From the NCBI RefSeq assembly GCF_003855155.1, contig NZ_CP034073.1, forward strand, positions 5,022,001 to 5,086,000: a stretch of 64,000 bases of DNA. Reading direction: 5' to 3'. This DNA is from Shewanella psychromarinicola (GTDB lineage Bacteria; Pseudomonadota; Gammaproteobacteria; Enterobacterales; Shewanellaceae). Positions 10,250-19,702 of this stretch are shown here, in pieces; position 1 is the stretch's first letter; every line of letters starts with the position of its first letter. The position numbers were made by a program, and so were the translations under genes. The notes beneath the pieces were generated by a model. It worked only from the letters and a program-made list of their open reading frames with translations. It made no database searches and was not told the DNA's origin.

Positions 10250-12715
10250 CTAGTGAGCTGCACCAGCGTGAACTTTATCAATACCGTAAGTTTTACCTTC
10301 AGCGTGACATGTTGCACATGACTCAATTGGTACAGCGGCTGCAGTTCCAATCTTATCACCGAAGACAGTTGCACCATTGCTCGTAAAGTGAGCTAAAGCT
10401 GCGGCGCCAGAGTGAGCGTGACAGCTACGACAGGCTTCAGCGGTTGGCGAGATAAACTCACTGTGGAATTCGACAGTATCATCCGTTTTGTCATCAGGAG
10501 TACCGTTATCATCTGTAGTAACAGAATAACTAACATCAATCGCAGTTCTACCAGAAGTCAACTTACCCGTACCATCAAAGAATGTCATCGCATTCCCTGC
10601 AGCATTGGTCTCTTTATGACACGCTTGGCAATCGGTTTTAGTAGCAGGATAGTTAACTAATGTTTCATTGCCATTTTTATCCTTACTGACGAAAATACCA
10701 GTACCGTCGTCACTTGAAAACAAACCACTGTGGAAGCGGTGAGCTACAGTTGCTAAATCACGGTTTTCAAAGGTTAAATCTGGAATTTTTACATATGTAG
10801 TAACTGGATTTTTATTATCGGCATCCGTTATAACATATTGCTCATAAGCAGTAGTATGATAAGAACCAGGGTAGTTGTTGGTATGACACTCAGCACACTG
10901 GGTAAAGTTAGTCACACCATGACGAGGTGCTTTAACATGCGCTAAATTATCATGACAAGCATTACACTTCGCTTCATCAGCCGTTGTACGGTCGTTACCC
11001 ACCTGAGTAGGTGAACTATAAGCGGTCAATGCAGGGCTGACAAAACGTAAGTCATCAGTAGTTTCTGCACCTGTTGCAGCGGTGTCGCCAAACATAAAGT
11101 ACTTAGTGACAATGTTAGCTGGAACCGAAACATCACAAGCACCAGTCTCGGTACCTGCACCTTCAGCTAGTTTGGTATTAACAACTACCATGCCAGCCTC
11201 TGTATCAGCACACATGTTCATTTCAGAGGTCACATAAAGTGTTTTGCCATCAAGTTGATTAGCTGCAAGGGCTTTAGTTAAGATTAACTGACCATCTGTA
11301 ACCACAAACATAGCTGCGTCATCAATACTTAACCCAGGTACATAATCGCCATTGCCATCAAGTGTACCAGCCAAAATACTCTTACCATAGGCTAGAGTGT
11401 TTAAATACTGAGTTAAATCAGTACCATCAGTTGGAACCGCATCATTTAATGTTACGTCAATGACGACAGTTAATAGGTCTGCAGCCACTTCAGCAGAAGC
11501 AACATTTAACACTAAGCCATTTTCAAAAACGTCACGGCGATCAACACTGTGCGCTTCGCTTGGGCTTAAACTACCAGCACCATGACAACCAGAACAAGCG
11601 GCGTCACTTGAAGGTACAATGCCTTTATGGCCGTCACCGGTTTCGAAATCAACAGTTAAGTGACATGATACACACGCTTCAGCATAGACATTGTCGTTCC
11701 ACTGGGTGCCATTATCATGACAAACAGTACATTCTGTTGACTCAGCAGGGAAACCAACTTCGCCCCACATCTCTTTAGCTTCACCTTGTAACCCCTGCCA
11801 ATCGGCAAGATCTTTACCCATATGAATGGTGTGGATCATGGCATTGAAGTTTGCATTAAAGCCTTTTTCAGGATCATCCTGTCCACCCGCATAAGCAGGG
11901 TTATGACAAGCGACACAATTTTCAACTTTTTGGTAATTATGATGAGCACCAATGTTGCTAATACGCATATCAGTATCAGCGTAACCTTCCATTGGGCTAT
12001 GACACTTGATACATGCCGCATTAGATACTGAGTCTTTTTGCGATACAGCAAGTTCGCCAGTAGCAGGAATGAAATCAACTGGCGTTGATAAAACCTTATC
12101 ACTTATACCTGTACCATCAGCCATCTCAACATCATAAACACGAATAAACACCCGCGCTAAGTCATTAGCATCACCGTCCGCTAACACAACCGGTGCGTTA
12201 CCATCATGTGCCCAAGAACCAGTATAAGTACCAGGGTTAGCTGTATCTTCAACTAATGTACACGCATCGACTACAGCGCCGCCTCGCGCTTCAGCAGTAC
12301 CCGTTAACGAACAATACATGCTGCTACCAAAATCATTGGCAAGTGCATGGTTGGTCCATAACATGGGTGCGCCAGTGTCTGTGGTATTCGCAGATTGGCT
12401 AGTCACGTATAATGCGACTTTTTCAAGTCCAGAGAAGGGAACGCCAGCGGCATTTTTTGCAGTAAATGAAAGCGTAAACGGATCAGCACCAACGACGACA
12501 ATATCTGCCGGAGCCAGTGTAATATTTAAGTCAAATGCATTTTCAACGGTTGTTGCAACCGAACCAGCGGCAGCGCCATCAGCACCAGCAGCACCAGCAG
12601 CACCAGCAGCACCAGCAGCACCATCGACACCATCACTGCCGTCAGAGCCACACCCCGTCACACCCAACGCTGCAATTAATGTTGCAGCAAGTAAAGTTTT
12701 ATTATATTTCTTCAT
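10250..12715 (-). CDS. OmcA/MtrC-family decaheme c-type cytochrome, outer-membrane lipoprotein (copy 2)
   Basis: This 821-residue paralogue of the downstream gene has the same build: a lipoprotein signal ending in GVTGC, a linker of GAA/GAD triplets, and ten CxxCH motifs in two groups of five around a heme-free beta-region. Blocks such as ENCVACHNPAYAGGQDDPEK are identical in both copies. The copies differ mainly in the second pentaheme half, where this one has extra residues around PVTTYVKIPDL and a charged insert, NGTPDDKTDDTV. It should be exported, receive ten hemes in the periplasm and reach the cell surface, acting in extracellular electron transfer. It has its own promoter region and terminator. 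The two copies look like a tandem gene duplication that has since diverged. Confidence 0.92.
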   Translation of the reverse strand: MKKYNKTLLAATLIAALGVTGCGSDGSDGVDGAAGAAGAAGAAGADGAAAGSVATTVENAFDLNITLAPADIVVVGADPFTLSFTAKNAAGVPFSGLEKVALYVTSQSANTTDTGAPMLWTNHALANDFGSSMYCSLTGTAEARGGAVVDACTLVEDTANPGTYTGSWAHDGNAPVVLADGDANDLARVFIRVYDVEMADGTGISDKVLSTPVDFIPATGELAVSQKDSVSNAACIKCHSPMEGYADTDMRISNIGAHHNYQKVENCVACHNPAYAGGQDDPEKGFNANFNAMIHTIHMGKDLADWQGLQGEAKEMWGEVGFPAESTECTVCHDNGTQWNDNVYAEACVSCHLTVDFETGDGHKGIVPSSDAACSGCHGAGSLSPSEAHSVDRRDVFENGLVLNVASAEVAADLLTVVIDVTLNDAVPTDGTDLTQYLNTLAYGKSILAGTLDGNGDYVPGLSIDDAAMFVVTDGQLILTKALAANQLDGKTLYVTSEMNMCADTEAGMVVVNTKLAEGAGTETGACDVSVPANIVTKYFMFGDTAATGAETTDDLRFVSPALTAYSSPTQVGNDRTTADEAKCNACHDNLAHVKAPRHGVTNFTQCAECHTNNYPGSYHTTAYEQYVITDADNKNPVTTYVKIPDLTFENRDLATVAHRFHSGLFSSDDGTGIFVSKDKNGNETLVNYPATKTDCQACHKETNAAGNAMTFFDGTGKLTSGRTAIDVSYSVTTDDNGTPDDKTDDTVEFHSEFISPTAEACRSCHAHSGAAALAHFTSNGATVFGDKIGTAAAVPIESCATCHAEGKTYGIDKVHAGAAH

Positions 12716-13050
12716 TTTAAATCCCCCGATTTAAATTAGTTAGTTTTACCCATACAAAGTAAAAGGAAACAGACATAAATGCTTGCTTGCTGTAACAAAC
12801 CTGTGAACCTTGGTTGTAAATTCGTTAACAGGAATCAGTAGTTTCAGTTTTAAATATCCGCAAAAATGAAACTGGCAGTTTTACTTTCAGTAATCCTAAA
12901 GAGGTACCTAATGAACTAGAGGCAAGTAGCAGAACAATGAAATACAGACAAAAACACCTAAAACATTGAATTTAGAGGGTTTAATATTTAAAAAAAGATC
13001 CAACTGACAAACCTCGTCGAGTTGAATCTCATTTAAAACTCAATTAAAGT
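12716..13050. promoter_or_regulatory. Promoter region of cytochrome copy 2
   Basis: About 335 bp without a gene. The start-proximal leader repeats the TAAATCGGGGGATTTA hairpin seen before copy 1. Further upstream (12790-12880) it can be aligned with the copy 1 promoter region. The lysR terminator occupies 12986-13035. Confidence 0.5.
12986..13035 (-). terminator. Terminator of the LysR gene
   Basis: On the minus strand, GATTCAACT pairs with AGTTGGATC (one mismatch) across a 14-nt loop and is followed by TTTTTTT. Confidence 0.7.
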
Positions 13051-14007
13051 TCACACCAACAATGACTTAGTGATATCTATTATCATTTGTTTGGTTTTTA
13101 AAGAATAACGACGGTAATGCTCTGCACGCTCAATTAAGCAGTAACTGGGCATAGGCATGACCGTATTAAGCTTATTAAATTCGCTACTAGGAAGTCTTTC
13201 AACCCGTAGATGAGGGATTTTTTCGGCAACAGACGCTTCATTACAAATCGTTAAGGCTAAACAGTCCATAGTGAGCATGTGCCAGTACCAATCTTCTAAC
13301 TTTTCAACACATTCAATATCTTCAATTAATAAACCATGAGTTTGGCAATAGAGTTCTAATGGATCAATGCGGTTATTAAATCCTTTACAGCGCAAATACA
13401 CGATAGGATGTTGAATAATGTCATCTAAGTTAATATTAGTGGCAGTGTCCCAAAATAGATGATGACTCTGACCCACCACACACAGGGAGGTGACACTCGC
13501 AATCGAAGAGGACTCTAAACCATGAGTATCTTGAGTTTCAAAGCCAATACCAAAATCAAGCTCACCGTTATAAATCAGCTCTTCAGTGTCGTCTTGCCAG
13601 CTGTGAAGTTTAACTTTGCCGATAACATCACGCTTAAGATGACTCAAGGCAATCGCCACACTGGTAATAATGCTAGGGGAGACGGCAATATGCAAAATAG
13701 GCATTTGTTGATGATTTAAACGGTCATCTGTCACTCGCTCAATTTGACCTACCATGTCACATAATTGGCATATAGGTTGATACAAACGTTCTGCTAACGG
13801 TGTCGGTTTTAATCCTTGTTGACGCCGAAAAAATAACTCATCATTAAACATGGCTCTTAATGATGTTAAACAACGGCTAATTTTAGGTGCAGAGACAGCG
13901 AGCTCTTTGGCTGCAAAATTAGCAAAACCCGTCTCGTAAATGAGCTTAAAGACCAACAAACTAAAAACATCTAACTCACGGACTTTTTTTAATGCTTGAA
14001 TATCCAT
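13051..14007 (-). CDS. LysR-family transcriptional regulator
   Basis: This 318-residue protein has an N-terminal winged helix-turn-helix (about residues 12-70, with FANFAAKELAVSAPKISRCL as the recognition region) and a LysR-type effector-binding domain (about 95-300). It differs from the commonest LysR pattern in having Pro-Lys-Ile-Ser at the recognition helix. It is transcribed in the same direction as, and directly upstream of, the two decaheme cytochrome genes, so regulation of those genes is plausible, but no operator was identified. It has its own terminator. The family assignment is secure; the target and inducer are unknown. Confidence 0.88.
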   Translation of the reverse strand: MDIQALKKVRELDVFSLLVFKLIYETGFANFAAKELAVSAPKISRCLTSLRAMFNDELFFRRQQGLKPTPLAERLYQPICQLCDMVGQIERVTDDRLNHQQMPILHIAVSPSIITSVAIALSHLKRDVIGKVKLHSWQDDTEELIYNGELDFGIGFETQDTHGLESSSIASVTSLCVVGQSHHLFWDTATNINLDDIIQHPIVYLRCKGFNNRIDPLELYCQTHGLLIEDIECVEKLEDWYWHMLTMDCLALTICNEASVAEKIPHLRVERLPSSEFNKLNTVMPMPSYCLIERAEHYRRYSLKTKQMIIDITKSLLV

Positions 14008-14077
14008 ATATCACTTAACTTGTTGCAATGAAGGCAATAAATTAACATGTAATCAAATAAAAAAAGTTGATCTAGTG

Positions 14078-14785
14078 CTAAATAATACTATCAACTTCAG
14101 CTTTTGTTAATGAACGAAATTCGCCAGGTTTTAGCTGATTATCAAGGTAAATGTCACCAATCGACTCACGATGAAGTGCCACAACAGGATTACGAAAACG
14201 GCCAAACATGCGTTTAATTTGATGATACTTACCTTCACGCAATACAACGCTTGCTTGATGACTCGATAGTAGCGTTAATTGAGCCGCCAAGGTGGTCATG
14301 TTTTCATATTCAAAATACATCCCATTGGCAAATGCCTCGACATATTCTTGGTCGATAGGATTAGCCAAGGTGACCAGATAATGTTTAGCAACCTTATGTT
14401 CAGGCGCCATTAATGCCGCTGACCATTTAGCGTCATTAGTGATTAATAACAGCCCAGTAGAATGCAGATCTAATCGACCCGCAATATGCAACATATCGTG
14501 TTCAACACCGTGTAATAAAGACAATGCCGTCGTATGTTTATCATCAACCGTTGCACTCACCACGCCGTCAGGTTTATTGAGCATAAAATAACAGGGTTGA
14601 TATTGACGTAACACCACACCATTACATTCAATATGGGTAAATTCATCAATTTGTAAGTCAGGTGATTTGGCAAATTGACCGTCGACAAGCACTTTATGGG
14701 TGATTAACAATCCACGGACGGCTTTTTTCGAAATTTGTAACGTGCCAGCAATAAATTGATCAAGTCGACCTCGTTTAGACACCAT
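14078..14785 (-). CDS. rsuA: RsuA-type pseudouridine synthase (16S rRNA)
   Basis: RsuA converts U516 of 16S rRNA to pseudouridine during small-subunit assembly. The 235-residue product has an N-terminal S4-like RNA-binding domain (RLDQFIAGTLQISKKAVRGL, about residues 6-60). The catalytic motif AGRLDLHSTGLLL contains the nucleophilic aspartate, and the C-terminal EGKYHQIKRMFGRFRNPVVAL block is characteristic of the RsuA/RluB/E/F group. Size and the S4 domain favour RsuA. It is divergent from glnD with about 80 bp between starts; a GGTGAAG sequence precedes the ATG. Confidence 0.87.
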   Translation of the reverse strand: MVSKRGRLDQFIAGTLQISKKAVRGLLITHKVLVDGQFAKSPDLQIDEFTHIECNGVVLRQYQPCYFMLNKPDGVVSATVDDKHTTALSLLHGVEHDMLHIAGRLDLHSTGLLLITNDAKWSAALMAPEHKVAKHYLVTLANPIDQEYVEAFANGMYFEYENMTTLAAQLTLLSSHQASVVLREGKYHQIKRMFGRFRNPVVALHRESIGDIYLDNQLKPGEFRSLTKAEVDSII

Positions 14786-14866
14786 AAAACTTCACCAATA
14801 TAGAATGATACCAATTTGTTTAAGAATACCTTATTCTGTTAATGCACAACATCATTAAGGAGTAAC

Positions 14867-17518
14867 ATGCTTTCGCAACCTGCTTGTACAGATTTGCGTC
14901 CAGATATGACCAGCGCTGAATTAAAACAGGCAATTAAGTCTCTGGATCAATATTTACAAGATAACATTTTTCAAAGTGCCATTATTGACACCTTGAACAA
15001 GCGCTCGCAGTTCTTCGATGCATTATTATGCCAACTTTGGCTGCCTTTCGAATTAGATCCCGCGCGGATCTCGCTCAATGCTGTCGGGGGTTATGGTCGA
15101 CAAACCTTACATCCTTTTTCAGATATCGACATTTGCATTATTCATGATGGCCCATTAACGCCTACCGAAGCATCTCGTATTAGCCAATTTCTTACCCAAC
15201 TATGGGATCTTAATCTCGATTTAGGCCATGCTGTACGCAGCTTGGACGACACCTATCAAGCGTGTAAAGAAGACGTCACCATTGCGACCAGCTTACTGGA
15301 AATTCGTCACTTATTTGGTAATAATCAGCATCAACAGCAGGTTCTTAATGCGCTGTACGGCCAAGATTTATGGCAAAGCCAAGCGTTTTTTAATGCCAAA
15401 CTCAGCGAACAGCAAGAACGCCATGCTAAAGCCCAAGGCACCTCATATAGTATTGAACCAAATCTTAAAACCAGCCCTGGCGGTATGCGCGATATTCAAA
15501 CCCTTAGCTGGGTGGCCCGCAAGCATTTCGGCGTCGCCAATATGCAATCACTTCGCCACTTTGGTTATTTAACCAATGATGAATACGCCGAATTAATGGA
15601 GTGCCAACACTTTTTATTTAGGGTGCGATTTGCCTTACATCAAGCAGCCCAACGCTCAGAAAACCGTTTATTACTGCAATACCAAGCTGAAGTCGCTAAA
15701 TTAATGGGGTTTGGTGATGGAATGCCCATCGGCGAGAGCGGCAATATTGCCATCGAAAAAATGATGCGCCAATTATTTCGTGCCATGAAACGCATCAGTG
15801 AATTAAACAAAATTTTAATGGCCTATTTTCAACGGGAAATTATTCCAGAGCGCAATCCAGAAATTATTGTGATTAACGATAATTTTGAAATTGTCGATCA
15901 CTATATTCACGTTCGAGACGAAACCGTTTTTATCGATCGCACCCAAATTATGGCGTTATTTGAGTTTATCGCGATTCATCACGACAAAATAATCGGCATT
16001 ACCGCTGAAACATTACGATCACTGCGCCAAGTAAGACGCCGCTTAATGGGCGACTTACAAGATTTTCAGCGTTGTCGCGAGCAATTTAAAGCCATCTTTG
16101 TTCATCCTCAAGGCATGGGCTTGGCCATTACCTTAATGCATCAACACGGCATTTTAGCGTCTTATTTACCCCAATGGCGTGAAGTGGTTGGCCAGATGCA
16201 ATTTGACTTATTCCATGCCTACACCGTCGATGAACACACCCACAAGGTGCTTAAAAACATTTACACCTATGATAAAGACATCAAAACGTTAGATAAAGAT
16301 CTGGTATTAGCCGCTGATATCTATCAGAAAATGTCAAATAAATCGACACTACTCTTTGGAGCATTATTCCATGATTTAGCAAAAGGTCGCGGCGGTGATC
16401 ATAGTGAATTAGGGGCTGTCGATGCCAGTTTGTTTGCCAAGTTTCATGGTATTAAAGCCTCGCAAGAAGCACTGATTTGCTGGTTAGTAGAACATCATCT
16501 GTTAATGTCTATTACCTCACAACGTATGGATATCTACGACCCCGAAGTCGTCAACGCTTTTGCCAAAAAAGTAGGTACCTTAACCCGTTTAGACGCCTTA
16601 TATTGCCTGACCATTGCCGACATTCAGGCAACTAATGATGACCTGTGGAATGACTGGAAAGCGTCATTATTAAAAGACTTGTATTTTGTTACCCGTAAAG
16701 CACTTCGTAATGGTTTTGAAAATATTCTACAACTGCGCACTTTGGTGCGAGAACATAAACAAGAAGCCCTAAACTTATTAGCCGCTGATGAAGACAGCAG
16801 CGTATATATCAAGGCATTATGGCGTCGATTACCTATCGCATTTTTCAGTAATGCCGAAGCCGATGATATCGCCAGATATACCCAAGCGATGATTAATCAC
16901 GATCTTGCGCCAGTAACCGATAATCAATATAACACCTTAATTTTACTCGACGATGCAGTAGTCAAAGGCTGCAGTGACGTGTTTGTGTACACTAAAGATC
17001 GCTCAGGCTTGTTTGTTAAATTATTTAATACTTTAGCGACGCTGCGTATTTCGGTAAAACAAGCACAAATTGCCCGTACTAAAGATGGCTACGTGGTTGA
17101 GTCATTTAAGGTCCTCGATTTTGATGAAAAACCGATCACCAGTACACAACGTCGTAAGCAAGTGATCAATAAACTGCATCAAGTACTGGATAAAGGCATG
17201 ATTTTATCAAAAAAACGCCAATCCAGGCGCCATCAAAGTTTTGATAATCAACCCAATGTCGAATTTTTACGTTCACGTAAATCAAACCGCAGTTTAGTCA
17301 ATGTATCAGCCTTAGACACCAGTGAGTTTATGGAACAAATCGCCAGTACGTTTAGGGAATTAGATTTGCATATTCATTCGGCTACCATCAGCACGGTCGG
17401 TGAACGGGCAGACAACGTGTTTTTATTATCGAACAAAGATGATCAGCAATTAACCCCAGATCAACAACAACAATTGTCAGCGACGTTAATGCAAGTCATC
17501 AGCGAAGACGATCTCTGA
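14867..17518 (+). CDS. glnD: [Protein-PII] uridylyltransferase / uridylyl-removing enzyme
   Basis: GlnD senses glutamine and adds or removes UMP on PII proteins, setting glutamine synthetase activity and nitrogen gene expression. The 883-residue product is close to E. coli GlnD (890). The nucleotidyltransferase site is GGYGR at residues 74-78 with the metal-binding D86 and D88. The HD hydrolase domain has H502-D503 in LFHDLAKGRGGDHSELG. Two C-terminal ACT domains start near VFVYTKDRSGLFVKLFNTLA and LVNVSALDTSEFMEQI. A strong AAGGAG lies seven bases before the ATG. In E. coli glnD follows map; here it stands alone and is followed by a repeat array. Confidence 0.97.
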   Translation: MLSQPACTDLRPDMTSAELKQAIKSLDQYLQDNIFQSAIIDTLNKRSQFFDALLCQLWLPFELDPARISLNAVGGYGRQTLHPFSDIDICIIHDGPLTPTEASRISQFLTQLWDLNLDLGHAVRSLDDTYQACKEDVTIATSLLEIRHLFGNNQHQQQVLNALYGQDLWQSQAFFNAKLSEQQERHAKAQGTSYSIEPNLKTSPGGMRDIQTLSWVARKHFGVANMQSLRHFGYLTNDEYAELMECQHFLFRVRFALHQAAQRSENRLLLQYQAEVAKLMGFGDGMPIGESGNIAIEKMMRQLFRAMKRISELNKILMAYFQREIIPERNPEIIVINDNFEIVDHYIHVRDETVFIDRTQIMALFEFIAIHHDKIIGITAETLRSLRQVRRRLMGDLQDFQRCREQFKAIFVHPQGMGLAITLMHQHGILASYLPQWREVVGQMQFDLFHAYTVDEHTHKVLKNIYTYDKDIKTLDKDLVLAADIYQKMSNKSTLLFGALFHDLAKGRGGDHSELGAVDASLFAKFHGIKASQEALICWLVEHHLLMSITSQRMDIYDPEVVNAFAKKVGTLTRLDALYCLTIADIQATNDDLWNDWKASLLKDLYFVTRKALRNGFENILQLRTLVREHKQEALNLLAADEDSSVYIKALWRRLPIAFFSNAEADDIARYTQAMINHDLAPVTDNQYNTLILLDDAVVKGCSDVFVYTKDRSGLFVKLFNTLATLRISVKQAQIARTKDGYVVESFKVLDFDEKPITSTQRRKQVINKLHQVLDKGMILSKKRQSRRHQSFDNQPNVEFLRSRKSNRSLVNVSALDTSEFMEQIASTFRELDLHIHSATISTVGERADNVFLLSNKDDQQLTPDQQQQLSATLMQVISEDDL

Positions 17519-17637
17519 GATGACAAGCGGTGACGAGCGATAGCAAGCGATGACAAGCGAAAGAGCCTAGAACGCTGCGCTGCTAGTACGCTTCGCGGCT
17601 AGAGGCTATAAAATCAACAGCCTAGTCGCAAAGCGAT

Positions 17638-17975
17638 ACTAGCAGGACGCAGTCCGCCCTAGCAGCGAAGCGATACTAGCAGGACGCAGTCCGCCCTAGC
17701 AGCGAAGCGATACTAGCAGGACGCAGTCCGCCCTAGCAGCGAAGCGACACTAGCAGGACGCAGTCCGCCCTAGCAGCGAAGCGATACTAGCAGGACGCAG
17801 TCCGCCCTAGCAGCGAAGCGACACTAGCAGGACGCAGTCCGCCCTAGCAGCGAAGCGATACTAGCAGGACGCAGTCCGCCCTAGCAGCGAAGCGACACTA
17901 GCAGGACGCAGTCCGCCCTAGCAGCGAAGCGATACTAGCAGGACGCAGTCCGCCCTAGCAGCGAAGCGATACTAG
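17638..17975. repeat. 37-bp tandem repeat array, nine copies
   Basis: Nine head-to-tail copies of a 37-bp unit begin ACTAGCAGGACGCAGTCC and end GCAGCGAAGCGA(T/C); five further bases start a tenth. The units are nearly identical; the last base alternates T and C in the middle, giving a 74-bp higher-order pattern. Each unit contains the small hairpin GGACGCAGTCC. There are no spacers, so this is not a CRISPR array. An inverted, degenerate copy lies just upstream. Confidence 0.95.
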
Positions 17976-17978
17976 TAT

Positions 17979-18019
17979 CTCGACAAGCTGGGCCTGTATT
18001 TTGAGGTCGTTTGGGCATC
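17979..18019 (+). repeat. REP-like dispersed element, copy A (degenerate)
   Basis: The sequence starts CTCGACAAGCTGG and ends GAGGTCGTTTGGGCATC. It is a decayed relative of the element at 60607-60648, whose arms still pair perfectly. Confidence 0.65.
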
Positions 18020-18132
18020 ACTTATTAACGACGATCTTTTGCGACACCGTTTGTGCCAGCATTCTTCATACTTTGAGCAAATTGATGACTATGCGATACT
18101 TATACTAATCAACTGCCGTTAATTAGGTCATC

Positions 18133-18633
18133 ATGCCACAAGCCTTTAGTTACACTACTGAGTATGTACTGGATAAAACCTACTTTGAAGAATGCTATCA
18201 GCAATCAATTAATCCCAACCCATCACCAAAACGCTTTATTAAAACCACCATATTTGCACTGGTTGGCTTGGCTATTTTAATGCTCGACTCACTAAGCTCA
18301 GCAGCAATGAGTACTAAAGAAACCTACTATTTGGGCTACTTTTTCATTGGATTGGCCGTGGTAGAATTTTTGAGTATTCGCTTTAATAAAACCTGGTGGT
18401 TATGGCGTCAAATGATGAGTAAAGCGGCGGGTGAACATGTTAATCTTACTATCGATGATCATGGTATCAACAGTCAGTCTGCCCATGTTAATCAACAGAT
18501 TTTGTGGACCGATATGTATCGGATCATTGAAACCGATGTCGGCTTCTTAATTAAACTACAAAAAACCACCACTTATTTATCTAAACGTTGCTTAGATGAA
18601 AACGCTATCGACTTTATCAATCAGAAACAATAA
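18133..18633 (+). CDS. YcxB-like membrane protein
   Basis: This 166-residue protein has two hydrophobic helices (about residues 37-56 and 66-84). A soluble C-terminal part follows, with LTIDDHGINSQSAHVNQQILW, DMYRIIETDVGFLIKL and a Thr-Tyr-Leu-Ser-Lys-Arg segment. This order (FKK-type tail, two helices, a PH-like C-terminal half ending with an uptake-like IPKR/LSKR motif) is that of the YcxB-like domain family. The function of this family is unknown. It stands alone; the gene at 18684 is convergent. Confidence 0.7.
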   Translation: MPQAFSYTTEYVLDKTYFEECYQQSINPNPSPKRFIKTTIFALVGLAILMLDSLSSAAMSTKETYYLGYFFIGLAVVEFLSIRFNKTWWLWRQMMSKAAGEHVNLTIDDHGINSQSAHVNQQILWTDMYRIIETDVGFLIKLQKTTTYLSKRCLDENAIDFINQKQ

Positions 18634-18654
18634 TTAGAAACAATCATTAGAAAA

Positions 18655-18675
18655 AAACGATTCATAATATCGTTT
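18655..18675 (-). terminator. Terminator of the uracil-DNA-glycosylase-family gene
   Basis: AAACGAT pairs with ATCGTTT across a 7-nt loop; on the minus strand a T-run follows. It can also help end the convergent YcxB-like gene. Confidence 0.7.
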
Positions 18676-18683
18676 CGCTATCG

Positions 18684-19271
18684 TTACGCTAACGCCATGG
18701 CGACGCGCTGACGAATATCGGTGAGTAATTCAGCCTCAAACCATGGATTACGGCTAAGCCAAATATTATTACGCGGACTAGGATGCGGTAAGGGAATATA
18801 ACGAGGTCCAAACGTGCGCCATTGCTGAACAGTTTCGGTTAATGTTTTCGGTTTATGGGTTAAATAATACTGCTGTGCATATTGCCCCACCAGCAATATC
18901 AACTGCACGTTGACTAAGTGCCGCAGCAATAAACCGTGCCATTTTGGTGCACATTCTGGCCTAGGAGGTAAGTCGCCAGACTTGCCCTTACCAGAGCCGG
19001 CATAACTGCCGGGGAAACAAAAGCCCATCGGCATAATGGCGATTTGCTTGGCATCGTAGAAAACCACTGTCGTTACACCTAACCATTGTCGTAATCGGTC
19101 GCCACTGGCATCATTAAACAAAATACCTGACTGATGCACTTTACGTCCGGGGGCTTGACCAATGATCAGTACTTTTGCTTGCGGATCAATTTGCACCACG
19201 GGGCGCACGCCATCGACTAAACTTGATGCACAAAGCTGACAATTTTTGACTTGAGTCAGTAACGAAGCCAT
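18684..19271 (-). CDS. Uracil-DNA glycosylase superfamily protein
   Basis: The 195-residue protein has the family's two signatures: IIGQAPGRKVHQSGILFND near residues 35-55 (water-activating loop) and LPHPSPRNN near 165 (HPSP-type loop that clamps the minor groove). The N-terminal NCQLCASSL contains a Cys pair. The protein is probably a DNA base-excision enzyme, but the motifs differ from classical Ung (GQDPYH), so it may belong to a divergent group and the substrate base is unclear. I chose the ATG at 19271 (MASLLTQVKNC); the longest frame (to 19406) would run into the divergent small gene and adds a hydrophobic stretch without homology. Confidence 0.78.
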   Translation of the reverse strand: MASLLTQVKNCQLCASSLVDGVRPVVQIDPQAKVLIIGQAPGRKVHQSGILFNDASGDRLRQWLGVTTVVFYDAKQIAIMPMGFCFPGSYAGSGKGKSGDLPPRPECAPKWHGLLLRHLVNVQLILLVGQYAQQYYLTHKPKTLTETVQQWRTFGPRYIPLPHPSPRNNIWLSRNPWFEAELLTDIRQRVAMALA

Positions 19272-19393
19272 GTCCACTACTGCCTTACTGTTTGCATATA
19301 AAATCATAAAAAGCCCGTAAATTGTTATATCCACCGGAACTAAGCTGCAGTAATATTGGTCCAATAACAAAGTTCTCCCAAGAAGGAACAACC

Positions 19394-19639
19394 ATGCAAT
19401 CATCACGTCTCACCCATATCACTTTAGTCGCAATGTTAATAAGCAGTACAGCAATAAGTTTTAACGCTGCCGCCCTTCCCCAAGCGCCAATGGAAGATGT
19501 GTTGTCTTTAAAAGGGGCCTGCCAGCAAATTGCACTTGAAGATCAACTCCCAGAAAACGAAGTCGCGACATTTTTGCTTGATTGCGTGAATGACCAATTA
19601 ACTGAAATGGGCTACGAACGCGTTGCTAGTCTAGATTAA
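19394..19639 (+). CDS. Small secreted protein, function unknown
   Basis: The 81-residue product has an N-terminal signal peptide (basic start, hydrophobic ITLVAMLISSTAISF, cleavage likely after AAA). A mature part of about 52 residues follows, with two cysteines (KGACQQ and LLDCVN) that could form a disulfide. I chose the ATG at 19394 because AGAAGGA precedes it by a normal distance; a longer frame from 19322 adds residues before the signal peptide. It is followed by a good terminator. I recognise no family. Confidence 0.6.
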   Translation: MQSSRLTHITLVAMLISSTAISFNAAALPQAPMEDVLSLKGACQQIALEDQLPENEVATFLLDCVNDQLTEMGYERVASLD

Positions 19640-19657
19640 TAGTATCAACTAACCCGA

Positions 19658-19686
19658 TAAAAAAACGCCGTTAAGGCGTTTTTTTA
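19658..19686 (+). terminator. Bidirectional terminator
   Basis: AACGCC pairs with GGCGTT across GTTAA, flanked by an A-run and a T-run. It serves the small secreted gene and the convergent MAPEG gene. Confidence 0.88.
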
Positions 19687-19702
19687 GTTGCGCTAATCGA
19701 TC

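Larger units (their letters stand above)
17519..18132. other. Repeat-filled intergenic region after glnD
   Basis: No gene is seen. The region contains a partly inverted remnant (17570-17605), the 37-bp tandem array (17638-17975) and a REP-like element (17979-18019) that recurs at 60607-60648. Confidence 0.75.

Noticed and set aside
12318..12734. Plus-strand frame opposite the start of cytochrome copy 2 (Ala/Pro-rich)
   Set aside because: It is the reverse reading of the collagen-like linker and signal peptide; the minus-strand gene is certain.
17638..17975. Possible CRISPR array
   Set aside because: Repeats are directly adjacent with no variable spacers and no cas genes are present.
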